A DNA stretch of 64,000 nucleotides from Saccharothrix sp. HUAS TT1 (GTDB taxonomy: Bacteria; Actinomycetota; Actinomycetes; Mycobacteriales; Pseudonocardiaceae): NCBI RefSeq assembly GCF_040744945.1, contig NZ_CP160453.1:8432001-8496000 (forward strand), written 5' to 3'. The notes beneath the pieces are model-generated. The model did not search any database and was not told where the DNA came from. It saw only the letters and a list, made by a program, of their open reading frames with translations. The first letter of the stretch is position 1. Each line of letters begins with the position of its first letter. Shown here one piece after another: positions 41,609 to 51,144 of this stretch. The position numbers and the translations under genes are program-made.

Positions 41609-42454
41609 CTACGGGGCTCCGAGGTCGGACGGCCGGTAGGTGTTCGGGTAGCCGGGGTAGGTGCGGTTGCGCGGGTCGTTCGTCAACCGCGGGGTCCGGC
41701 GCGGTGGGAGGAGGCGGACGGTGTGGGCGCGGGTGTGCAGGGCCAGTTCGGCGGCTCGGGTCAGCCAGGTGGGCTGGGCGGGGAAGCCGAAGGCGTCGAG
41801 CATCGGTCGGTCGAGCATGGCCAGCACGGCGCGGGAGGTCAGGCTGCGGGGCGCCGGGTACCAGGAGCAGAACAGGTCCAGGGTGTACCGGCCGATCGCC
41901 CGGTTCGTGTCGCTGTAGGTGAACCGCGAAGCCTCGTACTCGCGCTTGAACGTCCGGTACTCCTCGTACGACCCCGGCAGCGCCTTGATCCCCATCCGCG
42001 CGCCCACCGCCGTGTAGAAGTGGAACGCGGCCAGGCGCTCGTGGTCCGTCAGCGGTCGCCAGCCGTACTTCGTGATCCACTCGATCGGGTCGAAGATGAA
42101 CGTCGACAGCACGTACCGCATGTCGTCGTTCGAGATGTCGTACCGCCCGTGCAGCCGGTTCACCACGCGCAGCGCCTCACGCCCGCGCGGCGAGTCGTAG
42201 CCGTGGTCGACCAGCTCCGCCATCAGCAGCGCCGTGTCGTCGTACCGCTTCTGCGGCCGGCGCTCGAACTCGCCGGTCTTGGCCAGCAGCGCCGAGATGG
42301 ACGGCACGCAGTAGGTCCGGAACAGGGCGAACTCCAGCGCCCGCACGTAGTCCCACGGGAACTCGTACCCGGACGACAGGCGCATGATCTCGACGTGGTC
42401 CCGCTCGGGGTCCAGCGACGTGATGCGGCGACGGTTGGCGAAGCGGTCGGCCAT
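41609..42454 (-). CDS. Oxygenase MpaB/rubber oxygenase-like protein (DUF2236)
   Basis: This 281-residue protein belongs to the DUF2236 family, haem or iron proteins related to latex-clearing protein and fungal MpaB. It is mostly helical, with the conserved stretch TDHERLAAFHFYTAVGARMG and a following REYEASRFTYSDTNRAIGRY. ATG 42454 is chosen because the frame upstream overlaps the tRNA-Asn terminator. Relatives oxidise polyisoprene or other lipids, but the substrate here is unknown. The Pro/Arg-rich C-terminal tail is likely disordered. Confidence 0.8.
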   Translation of the reverse strand: MADRFANRRRITSLDPERDHVEIMRLSSGYEFPWDYVRALEFALFRTYCVPSISALLAKTGEFERRPQKRYDDTALLMAELVDHGYDSPRGREALRVVNRLHGRYDISNDDMRYVLSTFIFDPIEWITKYGWRPLTDHERLAAFHFYTAVGARMGIKALPGSYEEYRTFKREYEASRFTYSDTNRAIGRYTLDLFCSWYPAPRSLTSRAVLAMLDRPMLDAFGFPAQPTWLTRAAELALHTRAHTVRLLPPRRTPRLTNDPRNRTYPGYPNTYRPSDLGAP

Positions 42455-42540
42455 GTGGATCAGCGTGCCCCAAGAAACCGGCCCGGAGGGAGTGACAATC
42501 GGGTGACGTGCGGGTACCCCGCACCCATGAGACGACAAAA

Positions 42541-42563
42541 CCCCAGGTCCGCCGGACCTGGGG
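42541..42563 (-). terminator. Terminator of the tRNA-Asn gene
   Basis: The perfect hairpin CCCCAGGTCC-GCC-GGACCTGGGG is followed on the minus strand by TTTTGTCG, a classical intrinsic terminator 11 bp past the tRNA. Confidence 0.85.
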
Positions 42564-42573
42564 TGCCATCGCG

Positions 42574-42645
42574 CTCCCCCTACTGGATTCGAACCAGTAA
42601 CCCTTCGATTAACAGTCGAATGCTCTGCCATTGAGCTAAGGGGGA
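42574..42645 (-). tRNA. tRNA-Asn (GUU)
   Basis: The 72-nt cloverleaf has acceptor TCCCCCT/AGGGGGA, D stem GCTC/GAGC, anticodon loop CTGTTAA (GTT), T arm with TTCGAAT, discriminator G and no encoded CCA. It is followed by a U-tailed terminator. Confidence 0.95.
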
Positions 42646-42782
42646 ATGTTCTGTTGTGGACCGGGCCTCCCGGCCCGACAGGACGTAACTCTAGCGCATC
42701 CTCAACAGTGTCCGCACACACCCCCTCCCCTTCCGGTAGGAAGGGGTGTGACCAGGCACGATCTCCAGGAGAGGACATCCTC

Positions 42783-43013
42783 ATGAAGGGCATCCTGCTC
42801 GGCGCCGCCGTCGGCTACGTCCTAGGGGCACGCGCCGGACGCCAGCGCTACGACCAGATCGTGCGCGCCTACCGCTCGCTGGCCGACCACCCGGCCGTCC
42901 AGGGAGCGGCGGGCATCGTCCGGGCCAAGGTGGGCGAGAAGACCGGCTTCGACCGCCACCGCTCGCACGCCAACGGCCACCGGCGCGATCCGGTCATCCC
43001 CCGCGCCAACTAG
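42783..43013 (+). CDS. Small YtxH-like protein
   Basis: This 76-residue protein begins MKGILLGAAVGYVLGARAGR, a glycine-rich short helix typical of YtxH-like small actinobacterial proteins, followed by RYDQIVRAYRSLADHPAVQG and a basic tail. ATG 42783 follows CAGGAGAGG. It is possibly membrane-associated; the function is unknown. A strong convergent terminator follows. Confidence 0.75.
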   Translation: MKGILLGAAVGYVLGARAGRQRYDQIVRAYRSLADHPAVQGAAGIVRAKVGEKTGFDRHRSHANGHRRDPVIPRAN

Positions 43014-43024
43014 TGCGCGACTCC

Positions 43025-43056
43025 GAGGCCGCCCTCCCGCGCAGGAGGGCGGCCTC
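43025..43056. terminator. Bidirectional terminator
   Basis: A perfect 13-bp stem (GAGGCCGCCCTCC and complement) with a 6-nt loop lies between the convergent YtxH-like and tam genes. Confidence 0.75.
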
Positions 43057-43063
43057 GAAGAGT

Positions 43064-43810
43064 TCAGGCCACTTGCGCCACGGCGAAGACCCGGCGGAAC
43101 GGGAACCAGGTCGTGCCGTCCGACCGCCGCGGGTACGCCTCGCGCAGCGCGGGCGCCAGTTCGCCCCGGAACGCGGCCCAGCCCGCGTCGTCCAGCGCCG
43201 CCCTGATCGGCCGCAGCGCCGTTCCCGTGATCCACTCCAGCACGGCGTCCTCGCCCTCCAGCCGCTGGAGGTACGTCGTCTCCCACGCGTCCACCGCGCA
43301 GCCGTCCAACACCTCCGCGTACCCGCGCGGGTCGAGCACCGGCGACGGCCGCAGCAGCCCCCGCAGCTCGGGCCACGACGCGTCGACCAGCGACCGCACC
43401 AGCTCGTGCGACGGCCCGGAGAAGTTGCCCGGCACCTGCGTCGCCAGCCACGCGCCGGACGGCAGCGCCCGGACCCACGACCGCAGCAGGTCCTCGTGCC
43501 CCGGCACCCACTGCAGCACCGCGTTGGTCACCACCACGTCGGTGTCCGGCGCGGGCTCCCACGACGCCACGTCACCGACCCGCGCGTCGACACCGCGCGC
43601 CCGCGCCGCCGAGACCATCTCCGGTGACGAGTCCAGCGCCTCCAGCACCGCCGACGGCCAGCGCTCGGCCAGCGACGCGGTCAGGTTGCCCGGACCGCAG
43701 CCCAGGTCCACCACCCGCCGCGGCGACTCGGCGCCGACCCGCGCCACCAGCTCGTGGAACGGTCGCGACCGGTGATCGGCGAACGCCAGGTACTTGCCCG
43801 GATCCCACAC
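43064..43810 (-). CDS. tam: Trans-aconitate 2-methyltransferase
   Basis: This 248-residue SAM-dependent methyltransferase detoxifies trans-aconitate, a by-product that inhibits aconitase. It opens with the diagnostic [20 protein letters not shown] and has the SAM loop [12 protein letters not shown] near residues 33-44, plus [14 protein letters not shown] and [14 protein letters not shown], all typical of Tam. It is monocistronic, ending at the bidirectional terminator. Confidence 0.92.
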   Translation of the reverse strand: MWDPGKYLAFADHRSRPFHELVARVGAESPRRVVDLGCGPGNLTASLAERWPSAVLEALDSSPEMVSAARARGVDARVGDVASWEPAPDTDVVVTNAVLQWVPGHEDLLRSWVRALPSGAWLATQVPGNFSGPSHELVRSLVDASWPELRGLLRPSPVLDPRGYAEVLDGCAVDAWETTYLQRLEGEDAVLEWITGTALRPIRAALDDAGWAAFRGELAPALREAYPRRSDGTTWFPFRRVFAVAQVA

Positions 43811-43874
43811 GCGCGCACCCCCAGTAGCAGTACGGACGCACTAACACTGGACAGTACGCCCGTACTGCAAGGAG

Positions 43875-44393
43875 TCAACCGCGCAGCTTCGCGATCTTCG
43901 CCGCCACCGCCGCCGCCACCTCGCGCACCCGCTCCACGTCGGCGCCCGGGTCCGGCCGCACCTGCAGCACCACGCCGTCCCGCCCGGCCACCTTCCGCTG
44001 CACGAACCACGCGCCGACCGCGGTGTTGTGCTCCCGCGACTTGATCGACCCGGTCACCCGCTCGTGCACCACCTTGGGCAGGTTGCCCTCCGACGTCAGC
44101 GCGAACCGCTGCGGCGCGAGGTCGCGCAGCACCACGGCCGCGCCCGCCGCGCCGTCCTCGACCGCCTCGATCACCGTCAACGCGTTCCCGCTCCACGCCG
44201 CCTTGCTGATCAGGTGCCACCCGACCCGCCGCGGACCGGGCTGCCCCGGATCGGGCAACCACAGCCCGTGCGACGTCGCCACCAGCCACTCGGAGCCGAC
44301 GGCGGCCGACGCCAGCACGTTCTCGTCGGCCTCCAGCGACCCGGTGAACCCCTCGGGCGCACCCGAGCCGAAAACCCTCCGGAACAGCCCCAT
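43875..44393 (-). CDS. Conserved protein downstream of dnaG
   Basis: This 172-residue protein starts with MGLFRRVFGSGAPEGFTGSL. It has a beta-rich middle (SEWLVATSHGLWLPD) and a helical C-terminus (VERVREVAAAVAAKIAKLRG). The family, of unknown function, follows dnaG in many actinobacteria; this is from general knowledge of gene order. Its ATG shares a base with the dnaG stop codon, so translation is coupled. Confidence 0.75.
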   Translation of the reverse strand: MGLFRRVFGSGAPEGFTGSLEADENVLASAAVGSEWLVATSHGLWLPDPGQPGPRRVGWHLISKAAWSGNALTVIEAVEDGAAGAAVVLRDLAPQRFALTSEGNLPKVVHERVTGSIKSREHNTAVGAWFVQRKVAGRDGVVLQVRPDPGADVERVREVAAAVAAKIAKLRG

Positions 44394-46288
44394 CACAGCC
44401 CGCCCACCGCTTGTTGGCCCAACGCCTTGTGGTAGTCCTCCAGCGCGATCAGGTCGCCGAACAGGGCCCGGTACTCGTCCGGCTCCTCGATCGGCGACAC
44501 CCGCCGCAGCCTCGACTTGATCTCGGTGATCTGCCCGGACACCAGGATCTGCTGCAACCGCGCCAGCACGCTCTGCACGTACCGGTACTCGTCGTCGGAC
44601 TTGACCCGCAGCGGCTCGACGCTCAGCTCGGTCAGCACCGACCGCACGGCCTGCTGCCGGCACGCCTGCGACACCGCGTCCAGGAACGCGGGCCCCGACA
44701 ACCCGGACGACGCGCCGCCCGCCTCCCGGACGGCCTGGTGCAGCGCCAGGTACGCGGGGTGGGTGAACGCCTCGTCGGGCAGCGAGTCGTAGTACGGCCC
44801 GGCCATCTCCGGCAGCTGCAGCGCCGCCTTCAACGCCTCCCGCTGCGCCCACAGCGCCGGGTCGCGCGGGTCGGGCCGCGCCGGACCGTCGACGTCCACG
44901 TTCAGCGCGCCCTGGTTCGGGTCGACCGGCGCGGCGCGGCGGGACGGCGCGGGCGCGCGGCCGGTCGCCGTCTCGCGCACCCGGCGCACCACGGCCGACT
45001 CGTCCTCCCAGCCGACCCACCAGGCCAACCGGGTCGCGTAGCCGTCCCGCTTGGCCCGGTCCTTGATCTGCGCCACGAACGGCACCATCGTCTTCAGCGC
45101 CTCGACCCGGCCGTCCACCGAGTCCAGGTCGTAGTCCTTCAACCGGGTCTTGATGGCGAACTCGAACAGCGGCGTGCGCCGGGCCACCAGGTCGCGCACC
45201 GCCACGTCGCCCTTGTCCTGGCGCAGCTCGCACGGGTCCATGCCGTCCGGCGCGATGGCGATGTAGGTCTGCGCGGAGAACGCCTGCTCGCCCTCGAACG
45301 CCTTCAGCGCCGCCTTCTGGCCGGCCGCGTCGCCGTCGAAGGTGAAGATCACCTCGCCGTTGAGCGAGTCGTCGATCAGCAGCCGGCGCAGCACGTTCAT
45401 GTGGTCCGCGCCGAACGCCGTGCCGCAGGACGCGACCGCCGTCGGCACGCCGGCCAGGTGCATCGCCATCACGTCGGTGTAGCCCTCGACCACGACGGCC
45501 TGCCTGCGCTTGGCGATCTCCCGCTTGGCCAGGTCCAGCCCGAACAGCACCTGCGACTTCTTGTAGATCGGGCTCTCGCTGGTGTTGAGGTACTTGGCCT
45601 GGATCGGGTCGTCGTCGAAGATCCGGCGGGCGCCGAAGCCGACGACCTCGCCGCCCATGTCCCGGATCGGCCACAGCAACCTGCGGTGGAACCGGTCGAT
45701 CGGGCCCTGCCTGCCCTCCTTGGTCAGCTGGGCCTTGATCAGCTCGGTCAGCTCGAACCCGCGCCCGAGCAGGTGCTTGGTGAGCTTGTCCCAGCCGCCG
45801 GGCGCGAAGCCGCAGCCGAACTGGCGGGCCGCGGCCTCGTCGAAGCCGCGTTGCGCCAGGAACTCGCGCGCGGCCAGCGCGTCCGGCGTGGCCAGCTGCT
45901 CGGCGTAGAACTCGGCGGCGGCCCGGTGCGCCTCGATGAGCCTGCTGCGGGTGCCCCGGTCGCGCTGGATCGTCGCGCCGCCGCCCTCGTAGGTGAGCTG
46001 GATGCCCGCCCGGTCGGCCAGCCGCTCGACGGCCTCCACGAACCCCAGGTGCTCGATCTTCATCACGAACGCGATGACGTCGCCGCCCTCGCCGCAGCCG
46101 AAGCAGTGGAACGTGCCGTGCGAGGGGCGGACGTTGAACGACGGCGACTTCTCGTCGTGGAACGGGCACAGGCCCTTCAGCGCGCCGCCACCGGCCCGGC
46201 GCAGCGAGACGTGGTCGCCCACGACCTCGTCGACCCGACTGCGGTCACGCACCAGTGCGACGTCGCTCTCCCGGATGCGTCCTGCCAC
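44393..46288 (-). CDS. dnaG: DNA primase
   Basis: This 631-residue primase makes RNA primers for replication. The N-terminal CHC2 zinc finger is complete (CPFHDEKSPSF then FHCFGCGEGGDV). The Toprim catalytic core contains VVEGYTDVMAMHLAG and FTFDGDAAGQKAALKAF, and the C-terminal helicase-interaction domain follows a Pro/Ala-rich linker near residue 430. GTG 46288 (MAGRIRESDVALVRDRSRVD) is the family-consistent start. It is divergent from the ECF sigma gene across only 34 bp. Confidence 0.95.
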   Translation of the reverse strand: MAGRIRESDVALVRDRSRVDEVVGDHVSLRRAGGGALKGLCPFHDEKSPSFNVRPSHGTFHCFGCGEGGDVIAFVMKIEHLGFVEAVERLADRAGIQLTYEGGGATIQRDRGTRSRLIEAHRAAAEFYAEQLATPDALAAREFLAQRGFDEAAARQFGCGFAPGGWDKLTKHLLGRGFELTELIKAQLTKEGRQGPIDRFHRRLLWPIRDMGGEVVGFGARRIFDDDPIQAKYLNTSESPIYKKSQVLFGLDLAKREIAKRRQAVVVEGYTDVMAMHLAGVPTAVASCGTAFGADHMNVLRRLLIDDSLNGEVIFTFDGDAAGQKAALKAFEGEQAFSAQTYIAIAPDGMDPCELRQDKGDVAVRDLVARRTPLFEFAIKTRLKDYDLDSVDGRVEALKTMVPFVAQIKDRAKRDGYATRLAWWVGWEDESAVVRRVRETATGRAPAPSRRAAPVDPNQGALNVDVDGPARPDPRDPALWAQREALKAALQLPEMAGPYYDSLPDEAFTHPAYLALHQAVREAGGASSGLSGPAFLDAVSQACRQQAVRSVLTELSVEPLRVKSDDEYRYVQSVLARLQQILVSGQITEIKSRLRRVSPIEEPDEYRALFGDLIALEDYHKALGQQAVGGL

Positions 46289-46322
46289 GTCGAGCGAGTC
46301 TAGTGCTGGCAGACTGGCGCCC

Positions 46323-47237
46323 GTGACCGCAGGCGAGGAGACCGCGCCCGACGTCGCCTCGGCGTTCACCGGGCACCGCACCCACCTGATCGGCGTGGCC
46401 TACCGGCTCACCGGCAGCGTCGCGGACGCCGAGGACGCGGTGCAGGAGGCGTGGCTGCGGCTGGCGGGCCTGAGCGACCGGGGCCGCGCGGACATCCGGG
46501 ACCTGCGCGGCTGGCTGACGACCGTGGTCGGCCGGATCTGCCTGGACCGGCTGCGGTCGGCGGCGGTGCGGCGGGAGCGGTACGTCGGGCAGTGGTTGCC
46601 CGAGCCGCTGGTCACCTCCGGCGAGGACGACCCGCTGGACGCGGTGGTGCGCGACGACGGCGTGCGGCTGGCGGCCCTGGTGGTGCTGGACCGCCTCACG
46701 CCCGAGCAGCGGGTGGCCTTCGTGCTGCACGACGCGTTCGACGTGCCGTTCGCGGAGATCGCCGACGCGCTGGGCTGCGAGGTCGCCACCGCCCGCCAGC
46801 ACGCCTCGCGGGGCAGGCGTGCGGCGGCCGACGCCGACCCGCCGCCGCGGGTGGCGCTGGAGGAGCAGCGCGAGGTGCTGGAGCGGTTCCTCCGGGCCAT
46901 GGCCTCCGGTGACGTCAACGCCGTGGTGAGCCTGCTGCACCCGGACGCGGTGCTGGTGGGCGACGGCGGCGGCAAGGCCAAGACCGCGGTCAACGTGGTC
47001 AGCGGCGCGGACCGGGTGGCGCGCCTGGTGCTCGGCCTGCTGCGGCAGTACGACGGCGCGCTGGAGACCGGGCGACCGGTGCTGGTCAACGGCGACCTGG
47101 GGCTGCTGTTCGCCGCCCGCGGCAAGCTCACCGCGCGGGTCAGCGCGTTCGCGGTGCGGGACGGCAGGGTGGCCGGCGTGTACGACATCTCGAACCCGGA
47201 CAAGCTCGGCCACGTGCCGTTCCCCGAACCCGCCTAG
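46323..47237 (+). CDS. ECF41-family RNA polymerase sigma factor (SigJ-like)
   Basis: This 304-residue ECF sigma factor has sigma-2 (about 20-85), sigma-4 (about 110-165) and a SnoaL-like C-terminal extension that in ECF41 replaces a separate anti-sigma factor. The diagnostic linker WLPEP and the C-terminal DGGGKA motif are both present. GTG 46323 is the start. It is convergent with a carboxymuconolactone decarboxylase gene, overlapping by 4 bp at the stops, and that gene has an ECF41-type promoter. No matching promoter is seen upstream of this gene. Confidence 0.92.
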   Translation: MTAGEETAPDVASAFTGHRTHLIGVAYRLTGSVADAEDAVQEAWLRLAGLSDRGRADIRDLRGWLTTVVGRICLDRLRSAAVRRERYVGQWLPEPLVTSGEDDPLDAVVRDDGVRLAALVVLDRLTPEQRVAFVLHDAFDVPFAEIADALGCEVATARQHASRGRRAAADADPPPRVALEEQREVLERFLRAMASGDVNAVVSLLHPDAVLVGDGGGKAKTAVNVVSGADRVARLVLGLLRQYDGALETGRPVLVNGDLGLLFAARGKLTARVSAFAVRDGRVAGVYDISNPDKLGHVPFPEPA

Positions 47238-47800
47238 GGCAGCGGCGCCCGGCAGGCGTCGCCGGAGGTGAAGCCCTGGTCGGTGATGCCGAACGCCGAG
47301 TTGAACCGGCCGCGCTGGTTCTCCAGGGCGATCAGGTAGGTCAGCTCGACCAGGCCCCGGTGCCCGAGCCGCCGGTCCAGCTCGGCGACCTGCTCGTCGG
47401 TGACGGCGGTCGGCGTCTCGGTCATCGCGTCGGCGTAGGCGAGCGCCAGCTTCTCCAGCTCGGTGTAGGAGTCCGAGGTCCGGTAGTCGTGGATCTCCTT
47501 GAGCCGGTCGACGTCCAGGCCCTCGTGCTTGATCAGCATGGTGCCGAAGTCGACGCACCACGAGCAGCCGAGCTTCACCGCGGTCAGGAGGACGACCAGC
47601 TCGCGCAGCGACACCGGCAGCGTCGTGGCCGCCTTCTCCACCGCCAGCTCGTGCCGCGCGCTCGCCACGAACAGCCGGCGGTGGTGCGCCGCGACGGTGA
47701 ACGGCTCCGGCACCGCGCCGAACCGCCGCTTGGCGAACCGGTACGCGAGCCGGACCAGCGGGTTGGCCTGCCTGGTGGTGACGACCGGGATCCTGGGCAT
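47234..47800 (-). CDS. Carboxymuconolactone decarboxylase-family protein
   Basis: This 188-residue AhpD-like protein has the redox motif GCSWCVDFG near residue 80 and the helical CMD fold. ATG 47800 begins MPRIPVVTTRQANPLVRLAY. Genes of this family are the usual genomic partners and targets of ECF41 sigma factors. A fitting promoter lies at 47833-47859. It probably acts as a thiol-dependent peroxidase or redox partner in a stress response. Confidence 0.9.
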   Translation of the reverse strand: MPRIPVVTTRQANPLVRLAYRFAKRRFGAVPEPFTVAAHHRRLFVASARHELAVEKAATTLPVSLRELVVLLTAVKLGCSWCVDFGTMLIKHEGLDVDRLKEIHDYRTSDSYTELEKLALAYADAMTETPTAVTDEQVAELDRRLGHRGLVELTYLIALENQRGRFNSAFGITDQGFTSGDACRAPLP

Positions 47801-47832
47801 GTCCCCTCCTCGTTTCGGGTCTGCACCCGGTG

Positions 47833-47859
47833 GACGAGGAGGGCGCCCGGGACGTGACA
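47833..47859 (-). promoter_or_regulatory. ECF41-type promoter
   Basis: On the minus strand, TGTCACG (47853-47859) and CGTC (47833-47836) are separated by 16 bp, matching the ECF41 consensus TGTCACA-N16-CGTC except one base. The predicted start is about 25 bases before ATG 47800. Confidence 0.8.
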
Positions 47860-47879
47860 GTCCCCCGCCGGAACGGCGG

Positions 47880-48926
47880 CTACGGCTTGGCGACCTGGGC
47901 GAAGAAGAAGATCGCACCCGTTCCGGCGTGCCGGACCAGCAGCAGGTGCGGCCGGTCGACGCGGACCGTGCGCGCGGGCTCGGCCGGGATGAACGACGTG
48001 AGCCGCATCACCACCGCGGTCGCCGCCGCGCCCTCGAAGCCCTGCTCGTCCAGCCGCAGCACGGCCTCGTGCACCACGTCGTCCACGCGCAGCCGCGGGT
48101 CGGGGCTCAGCCCGGTCAGGTCGGCCGCGTCGGTGAACATGGTCCGCACGCCGACCTGCTGCAACGCCTCGGCGAGCGAGCAGTTCACCGACAGCTCCAG
48201 CTTCGGCAGGAACAGCTCGACCCGGTCGTGCTCCAGCGCGGCCAGCACCTCGGGCACGCCCTCCGTGCCGCCCAGGTCGCCCTCCGGCAGCAGCACGACC
48301 GCCTCGACGCCGCCCTGCGCGGCCAGCGCCACGGCCTCCCACCCGGCCTGCCGGGCGTAGCGCGCGTTGCCCTCGCGGCGCATGGTCGGGACGTCGCCGG
48401 CGCCGCGGAACGGCAGGTCGGCGGTGTCGTGCTCGGGGAACTCGTCGGTCCACGCCGACTTCAGGTACAGCGCGTTGACCAGCGTCGCGACCGTGTCCGA
48501 CGTGATCGCGCCCGACGCCAGCAGCTCGGGGACCAGCTGGTGGGTCGTCTCGGCCACGTCGGCGTTGATCAGCTTGCGGGCGCCCTCCGGGTCCGCGGCG
48601 AACGGCGCGGAGCGCGCCGCCGCGCCCGGCCACCCGGCGAGGTCGGCGAGGAAGCCCTCGTCGATCGGCAGCTCGTCGGACGCCCACAGCGTGTTGGCCA
48701 CGGCGAACTCGGCGTCGTCGCCCACCACCGCGGCCTTGAGCACGTCCGCGTGGTCCGCGCCCAACAGCGCGACCAGCTCAGCCTCGGTCTGCCCGCGCGC
48801 CGCTCGCGCGGTCAGACCGAGGGCGCTGGCCACCGAGTACGGCGACCAGCACGCGTTCCGGGTGCGATCGGGCGCGACGGCGTCGTGCAGGGTGAGGGCG
48901 AACGTCAGGTGCGCTCGATCAGGCAC
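47880..48926 (-). CDS. Serpin (serine protease inhibitor)
   Basis: This 348-residue serpin has WSPYSVASALGLTARAARGQ, NALYLKSAWTDEF and the C-terminal DRPHLLLVRHAGTGAIFFFA. The reactive loop reads EQGFEGAAATAVVMRLTS; counting from the hinge Glu as P17, P1-P1' would be about Thr-Ser. P14 is Phe, where inhibitory serpins have a small residue, so inhibition may be impaired. No signal peptide is present, so it acts in the cytoplasm or leaks out. It overlaps the small upstream gene by 22 bp. Confidence 0.88.
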   Translation of the reverse strand: MPDRAHLTFALTLHDAVAPDRTRNACWSPYSVASALGLTARAARGQTEAELVALLGADHADVLKAAVVGDDAEFAVANTLWASDELPIDEGFLADLAGWPGAAARSAPFAADPEGARKLINADVAETTHQLVPELLASGAITSDTVATLVNALYLKSAWTDEFPEHDTADLPFRGAGDVPTMRREGNARYARQAGWEAVALAAQGGVEAVVLLPEGDLGGTEGVPEVLAALEHDRVELFLPKLELSVNCSLAEALQQVGVRTMFTDAADLTGLSPDPRLRVDDVVHEAVLRLDEQGFEGAAATAVVMRLTSFIPAEPARTVRVDRPHLLLVRHAGTGAIFFFAQVAKP

Positions 48927-49153
48927 AGGGTCTCCTTGACAGCTGTGGGCTCGTCCGGGATCGGACGTTCACCCGCGCCGCTCGTGGGTCCGAGCGGCCT
49001 GGGGTGGCGTGGTTCGCGCACCCCGGCGGAACCGTCGTCGGGTTCGTCGTCCCACCCGTCGTACGGCACCTCGAAACCGGCGTGCACCGGTTCACGGGAC
49101 GGTCTGCGCCACGGCCACGGACGGCCTGGCGGTCTCCTGGACTCATCGGCCAT
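48905..49153 (-). CDS. Small proline/arginine-rich hypothetical protein
   Basis: This 82-residue protein from ATG 49153 begins MADESRRPPGRPWPWRRPSR. It has low complexity and no recognised domain. It lies between dgt and the serpin gene on the same strand, overlapping the latter's start by 22 bp. Codon pattern and position make it a plausible gene; the alternative frame at 48919-49170 is less convincing. Confidence 0.45.
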   Translation of the reverse strand: MADESRRPPGRPWPWRRPSREPVHAGFEVPYDGWDDEPDDGSAGVREPRHPRPLGPTSGAGERPIPDEPTAVKETLCLIERT

Positions 49154-49173
49154 GCCACCGAGTGTGCCACCGG

Positions 49174-50436
49174 TCACAGCGGTTCGGGGGCGGCTTTCGC
49201 CAGCGCCGACCGCCACGCCACCGCCTGGGCGTCGGTCAGCGAGGCGACCTGGTCGACCACGACGCGCAGCCGTTCGGCGTCCGTGCCGGCGGCGGCCCAC
49301 GCGGGGTGGAAGGCGGGGTCGAGCGAGTCCGGCGCGCGGTCGAGCAGCAGGTGGACCAGCTCGGCCACCAGCTCCCGCTGCCACGCCTGCACGGCCAGCC
49401 GCGCCGGGTCGCTCATCACGTACCGCACCGCGACCGCCTTGAGCAGCGCCACCTCGGCCGCGACCCGGGGCGGCACGACCAGGTCGGCCTGGTAGCGGCT
49501 CAGCGGGCCGTCGCCGTGCGCCTCGCGGGTCGCGCCGACGGCGGCCGAGGCGAACCGGCCGACCAGCTCGCTGGTGAGCCGCTTCAGCGCGACCTGGGCG
49601 CGCAGCGAGCCGTCGTACTCGGCCAGCTCGGCGATGACCGGCAGCGCGAGCAGGTCGCCGGCGGTGGCTTCGAGCGCGGACACCGGTTCGGCGGAGAAGT
49701 GCTTGGCGGCCAGCTCCGCGATGGCCGCCCGCTCGGCCGGGTCGCCGAGCGCGGACAGGCTGATCCGGTGAGCCAGCACGCCGTCCTCCACGTCGTGCAC
49801 GGAGTAGGCGACGTCGTCGGCCCAGTCCATGACCTGCGCCTCCAGGCACCGCCTGCCCTCCGGCGCGCCGTCGCGCAGCCAGGTGAACACCGCGAGGTCG
49901 TCGTCGTACGCGCCGAACTTCACCACCCCGGGACGGCGGGTCCACGGGTACTTGGCCGCCGCGTCCAGGCACGCCCTGGTCAGGTTGAGGCCCTTGGCGG
50001 TCTTGGGTTCCAGCCTGGTCAGGATGCGCAGGGTCTGGGCGTTGCCCTCGAAGCCGCCGCACGGCCCGGCCAGCTCGTCCAGCGCGCGTTCCCCGTTGTG
50101 CCCGAACGGCGGGTGCCCGATGTCGTGCGCGAGCCCGGCGGTGTCGACCACGTCCGGGTCGCAGCCGAGCTCCTCGCCGATGCCCCGGCCGATCTGGGCG
50201 ACCTCCAGCGAGTGGGTGAGCCGGGTGCGCGGCACACCGGTCACCTCCGCGCCCTCGCCGGGTCCGACGACCTGGGTCTTGCCCGCGAGCCTGCGCAGCG
50301 CCGCCGAGTGCAGCACCCTGGCCCGGTCGCGGGAGAACGGCGAGCGGCGCTCGGTGCGGGCGCCGGGCAGCACGGCGCCCTTCGGCCGCTCGGACAGCAA
50401 CCGCGCCGAGTCGTGCGGGGTGTAGCCCTGCGTCAT
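49174..50436 (-). CDS. dgt: Deoxyguanosinetriphosphate triphosphohydrolase-like protein
   Basis: This 420-residue HD-domain hydrolase of the dGTPase family controls dNTP pools. Metal-binding residues are in [17 protein letters not shown] and [19 protein letters not shown] (about residues 70-120), with a later Asp in [18 protein letters not shown]. It starts [20 protein letters not shown] at 50436. In actinobacteria it often lies near dnaG, as here, suggesting a replication-linked cluster. Confidence 0.92.
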   Translation of the reverse strand: MTQGYTPHDSARLLSERPKGAVLPGARTERRSPFSRDRARVLHSAALRRLAGKTQVVGPGEGAEVTGVPRTRLTHSLEVAQIGRGIGEELGCDPDVVDTAGLAHDIGHPPFGHNGERALDELAGPCGGFEGNAQTLRILTRLEPKTAKGLNLTRACLDAAAKYPWTRRPGVVKFGAYDDDLAVFTWLRDGAPEGRRCLEAQVMDWADDVAYSVHDVEDGVLAHRISLSALGDPAERAAIAELAAKHFSAEPVSALEATAGDLLALPVIAELAEYDGSLRAQVALKRLTSELVGRFASAAVGATREAHGDGPLSRYQADLVVPPRVAAEVALLKAVAVRYVMSDPARLAVQAWQRELVAELVHLLLDRAPDSLDPAFHPAWAAAGTDAERLRVVVDQVASLTDAQAVAWRSALAKAAPEPL

Positions 50437-50452
50437 CCGGACAGGGTATGAG

Positions 50453-51091
50453 CTACAGCAGGATGCCGTCGAAAGCGCCCGCCGGGGCCTTCATCAGGTG
50501 GTAGTAGAGCAGCGCGCCGGTCTCGCGGCGGATGTAGAACAACTGGGTCTCGCGGGTCTGCACGTTCGGCCCGCTGCGGGTCGGCGACGTCCACGCCGAC
50601 AGGCCCTCGTCCTCGGCCATCGTGCGCGCCCGCAGGGAGTGCCACGGGTCGCTGACGATCACGGCGGTGGTGAGGGACTTCTCGCGGGCCGCGGCGGCGA
50701 GCGCGCGGATGCTGCCCAGCGTGTCGGTGCCCTCGCCGACCTCGAGGATCCGGTCGGCGGGCACGTCGTGCTCCTCCAGCCAGATCCGACCGGCCTCGCC
50801 CTCGGTGAAGTTGTCGCCGGGCTGCCGGCCGCCGGTGGTGGCGATGTAGTTGACCACCCCCTGCTCGTACAGCCGGCGGGCGTGCTCCAGCCGGGCTTCG
50901 AGCACTTCCGACGGCACGCCGTTGAACTGGGCCGCGCCGAGCACGACGGCCATGTCGGCGTGCGTGCGGTCGTCCTCGCGCGCCACCTGCCAGACGCGGA
51001 ACGCCGTGCCCCCGACGACGAGGAACCCGATCACGACGGCGCCGAGCACGACGCGGGTCACCAGCCTGCGGAGCCTCGGCAGGAACGTCAC
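50453..51091 (-). CDS. YdcF family membrane protein (DUF218)
   Basis: This 212-residue protein has one N-terminal helix (residues 14-32) followed by the DUF218 domain: [39 protein letters not shown] and [11 protein letters not shown]. Relatives (SanA, YdcF) are linked to envelope barrier function; YdcF binds SAM. It lies 16 bp upstream of dgt on the same strand, so co-transcription is likely. Confidence 0.88.
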   Translation of the reverse strand: MTFLPRLRRLVTRVVLGAVVIGFLVVGGTAFRVWQVAREDDRTHADMAVVLGAAQFNGVPSEVLEARLEHARRLYEQGVVNYIATTGGRQPGDNFTEGEAGRIWLEEHDVPADRILEVGEGTDTLGSIRALAAAAREKSLTTAVIVSDPWHSLRARTMAEDEGLSAWTSPTRSGPNVQTRETQLFYIRRETGALLYYHLMKAPAGAFDGILL

Positions 51092-51144
51092 GCCCCGGAT
51101 AATGGCACACCCGCTCCGGCACGACCCCTGCCAGGATCGCTCCC

